Shown: positions 34,089-35,550 of the stretch, piece by piece | Layout of the letters: the number at the start of each line of letters is the position of its first letter | How positions within the stretch are numbered: position 1 is the first letter of the stretch | Assembly: GCA_027484915.1 (NCBI GenBank) | Contig: JAIXSA010000148.1 | Coordinates: 1 to 35,550 of the forward strand | Reading direction: 5' to 3' | Length of the DNA: 35,550 bases | DNA from: Paracoccaceae bacterium | Lineage (GTDB): Bacteria > Pseudomonadota > Alphaproteobacteria > Rhodobacterales > Rhodobacteraceae | The notes under the pieces: model-generated | What the model saw: only the letters and a program-made list of their open reading frames with translations | Told to the model about the DNA's origin: nothing | The model's database searches: none | Made by a program: the position numbers and the translations under genes

Positions 34089-35126
34089 ATGGACGGGTTT
34101 CTTGCCACAGGGTTCGGAACGGCGGTGCTGATCGCGGCGCAGTCGCTGCTGATCGTGGCCTTCGTGATGATCAGCCTTCTGTTCCTCGTCTACGGCGACC
34201 GGAAGATCTGGGCGGCGGTGCAGATGCGGCGTGGGCCGAATGTGGTGGGCCCCTTTGGCCTTCTGCAGTCGGTGGCCGACGCGCTGAAATATGTGGTCAA
34301 GGAGATCGTGATCCCGGCGGGTGTGGACCGTCCGGTGTTCTTCCTGGCCCCGATGCTGTCCTTCGTTCTTGCCATCCTCGCCTGGGCGGTGATCCCCTTC
34401 GATGACGGCTGGGTGCTGGCCAACATCAACGTGGCGATCCTGTTCGTCTTTGCCGTCTCCTCGCTCGAGGTCTACGGCGTCATCATGGGCGGCTGGGCGT
34501 CGAACTCGAAATACGCCTTCCTCGGGTCGCTGCGGTCCGCCGCGCAGATGATATCTTACGAGGTCTCCTTGGGCCTGATCATCATCGGCGTGATCATCTC
34601 GACCGGAGCGATGAACTTCGGCGCCATCGTAGAGGCGCAGGACGGCGATTACGGGTTGTTCAACTGGTACTGGCTGCCGCACTTCCCGATGGTGTTCCTG
34701 TTCTTCATCAGCGCCCTGGCCGAAACCAACCGCCCTCCCTTCGACCTTCCGGAAGCGGAATCCGAGTTGGTGGCGGGCTTCATGGTGGAATACTCCTCGA
34801 CCCCCTACCGTCTCTTCATGGCCGGCGAATACATCGCGATCTTCCTGATGTGTGCCCTCATCAGCCTTCTCTTCTTCGGCGGCTGGCTGTCGCCGATCCC
34901 CGGGCTGGCCGACGGCTGGTGGTGGATGGTCGCCAAGATGTGGCTCTTCTTCTTCATGTTCGCCATGGTGAAGGCCATCGTCCCCCGCTACCGCTATGAC
35001 CAGCTGATGCGGATCGGCTGGAAGGTCTTCCTGCCGATGTCGCTGGCCTGGGTGGTGATCGTGGCGTTCCTGGCGAAATTCGAAGTGCTTGGCGGCTTCT
35101 GGGCCCGCTGGGCGATTGGAGGCTGA
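34089..35126 (+). CDS. nuoH: NADH-quinone oxidoreductase subunit H
   Basis: A 345-residue membrane subunit with eight or more helices that links the peripheral arm to the proton-pumping arm and lines the quinone channel. Family signatures are [90 protein letters not shown] and [25 protein letters not shown]. Ribosome site GAGGGA upstream. One base separates its stop from the nuoI start. Confidence 0.98.
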   Translation: MDGFLATGFGTAVLIAAQSLLIVAFVMISLLFLVYGDRKIWAAVQMRRGPNVVGPFGLLQSVADALKYVVKEIVIPAGVDRPVFFLAPMLSFVLAILAWAVIPFDDGWVLANINVAILFVFAVSSLEVYGVIMGGWASNSKYAFLGSLRSAAQMISYEVSLGLIIIGVIISTGAMNFGAIVEAQDGDYGLFNWYWLPHFPMVFLFFISALAETNRPPFDLPEAESELVAGFMVEYSSTPYRLFMAGEYIAIFLMCALISLLFFGGWLSPIPGLADGWWWMVAKMWLFFFMFAMVKAIVPRYRYDQLMRIGWKVFLPMSLAWVVIVAFLAKFEVLGGFWARWAIGG

Positions 35127-35127
35127 C

Positions 35128-35550
35128 ATGTCCAACATCGACTGGACCCGCGCCACGAAGTACTTCCTGCTGATGGACTTCCTCAAGGGCTTCGGCCTGG
35201 GGATGAAGTACTTCTTCGCGCCGAAATCGACGGTGAACTACCCGCATGAGAAGGGGCCGCTCAGCCCCCGCTTCCGCGGCGAACATGCGCTGCGTCGCTA
35301 TCCGAACGGCGAGGAACGCTGCATCGCCTGCAAGCTGTGTGAAGCCGTCTGCCCGGCGCAGGCCATCACCATTGACGCCGAACCGCGTGAGGACGGCTCC
35401 CGCCGCACCACGCGCTATGACATCGACATGACCAAGTGCATCTACTGCGGCTTCTGCCAGGAAGCCTGCCCCGTGGATGCCATCGTCGAAGGCCCGAACT
35501 TCGAATTCTCGACCGAGACGCGGGAAGAGCTGTTCTACACCAAGGAAAAA
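35128..35550 (+). CDS. nuoI: NADH-quinone oxidoreductase subunit I (3' end cut by window)
   Basis: 141 codons are present from ATG 35128 to the window edge. Two ferredoxin-type [4Fe-4S] motifs, [12 protein letters not shown] and [12 protein letters not shown], hold clusters N6a and N6b, which carry electrons from NuoG to N2 in NuoB. The N-terminal amphipathic part ([25 protein letters not shown]) attaches to the membrane arm. TKEK at the edge is close to the family C-terminal region, so only about 20 residues should be missing. Confidence 0.97.
   Translation, partial: MSNIDWTRATKYFLLMDFLKGFGLGMKYFFAPKSTVNYPHEKGPLSPRFRGEHALRRYPNGEERCIACKLCEAVCPAQAITIDAEPREDGSRRTTRYDIDMTKCIYCGFCQEACPVDAIVEGPNFEFSTETREELFYTKEK

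Overview
The window looks like a chromosomal segment of a GC-rich alphaproteobacterium, most likely of the family Rhodobacteraceae (Rhodobacter/Gemmobacter/Tabrizicola-like). The grounds are the mitochondrial-type nuo operon with the small DUF5333 and DUF5337 genes that I know from this family, a CtrA-type TTAA-N7-TTAA box, and an interspersed CCTCCGGCGGGGATATTTGG intergenic repeat. No rRNA, tRNA, CRISPR array, insertion sequence or prophage gene was seen. Family calls rest on recognising motifs by eye; no database search was run.

Region 1 (1-12108) is an amino-sugar uptake and catabolism locus around a divergent promoter at about 9.28-9.51 kb. Leftward it encodes a CUT1-type ABC importer (two permeases, binding protein, UgpC/MalK-like ATPase), a Gfo/Idh/MocA oxidoreductase, two different SIS-domain sugar-phosphate enzymes (one like the isomerase half of GlmS, one like AgaS), a ROK sugar kinase and a KbaZ/GatZ-type protein cut by the window edge. 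Rightward it encodes a GntR/UTRA regulator and, overlapping it by 4 bases, a cytoplasmic GH20 beta-N-acetylhexosaminidase. The likely flow is import of a GlcNAc/GalNAc-containing oligosaccharide, intracellular cleavage, phosphorylation, and deamination/isomerisation through fructose-6-P and/or tagatose-6-P. A deacetylase is expected but not visible; it may lie beyond base 1.

Region 2 (12109-22514) is mixed housekeeping. It holds a small secreted protein behind a CtrA-like box, an AlkD-like DNA alkylation repair protein, a DUF3833-type lipoprotein, the biosynthetic pair glmU-glmS with a divergent HAD phosphatase, and a tightly overlapping four-gene unit (TetA-like MFS, DegT-type aminotransferase, SNase-like nuclease, MBL-fold hydrolase). 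A small LprI-like periplasmic protein follows on the opposite strand.

Region 3 (22515-35550) is the nuo operon for respiratory complex I, running nuoA-B-C-D-E-F-G-H-I (nuoI cut by the window edge). Ten non-core ORFs lie between the core genes: a 32-codon hydrophobic ORF, two membrane-anchored proteins with a helix-hairpin-helix-like domain, DUF5337, three small lipoproteins, DUF5333, DUF3291 and a 58-residue protein. The same roughly 70-residue helix-hairpin-helix-like domain is also fused to the C-terminus of NuoE, giving three tandem paralogous copies inside the complex I operon. This is the most unusual feature of the window.
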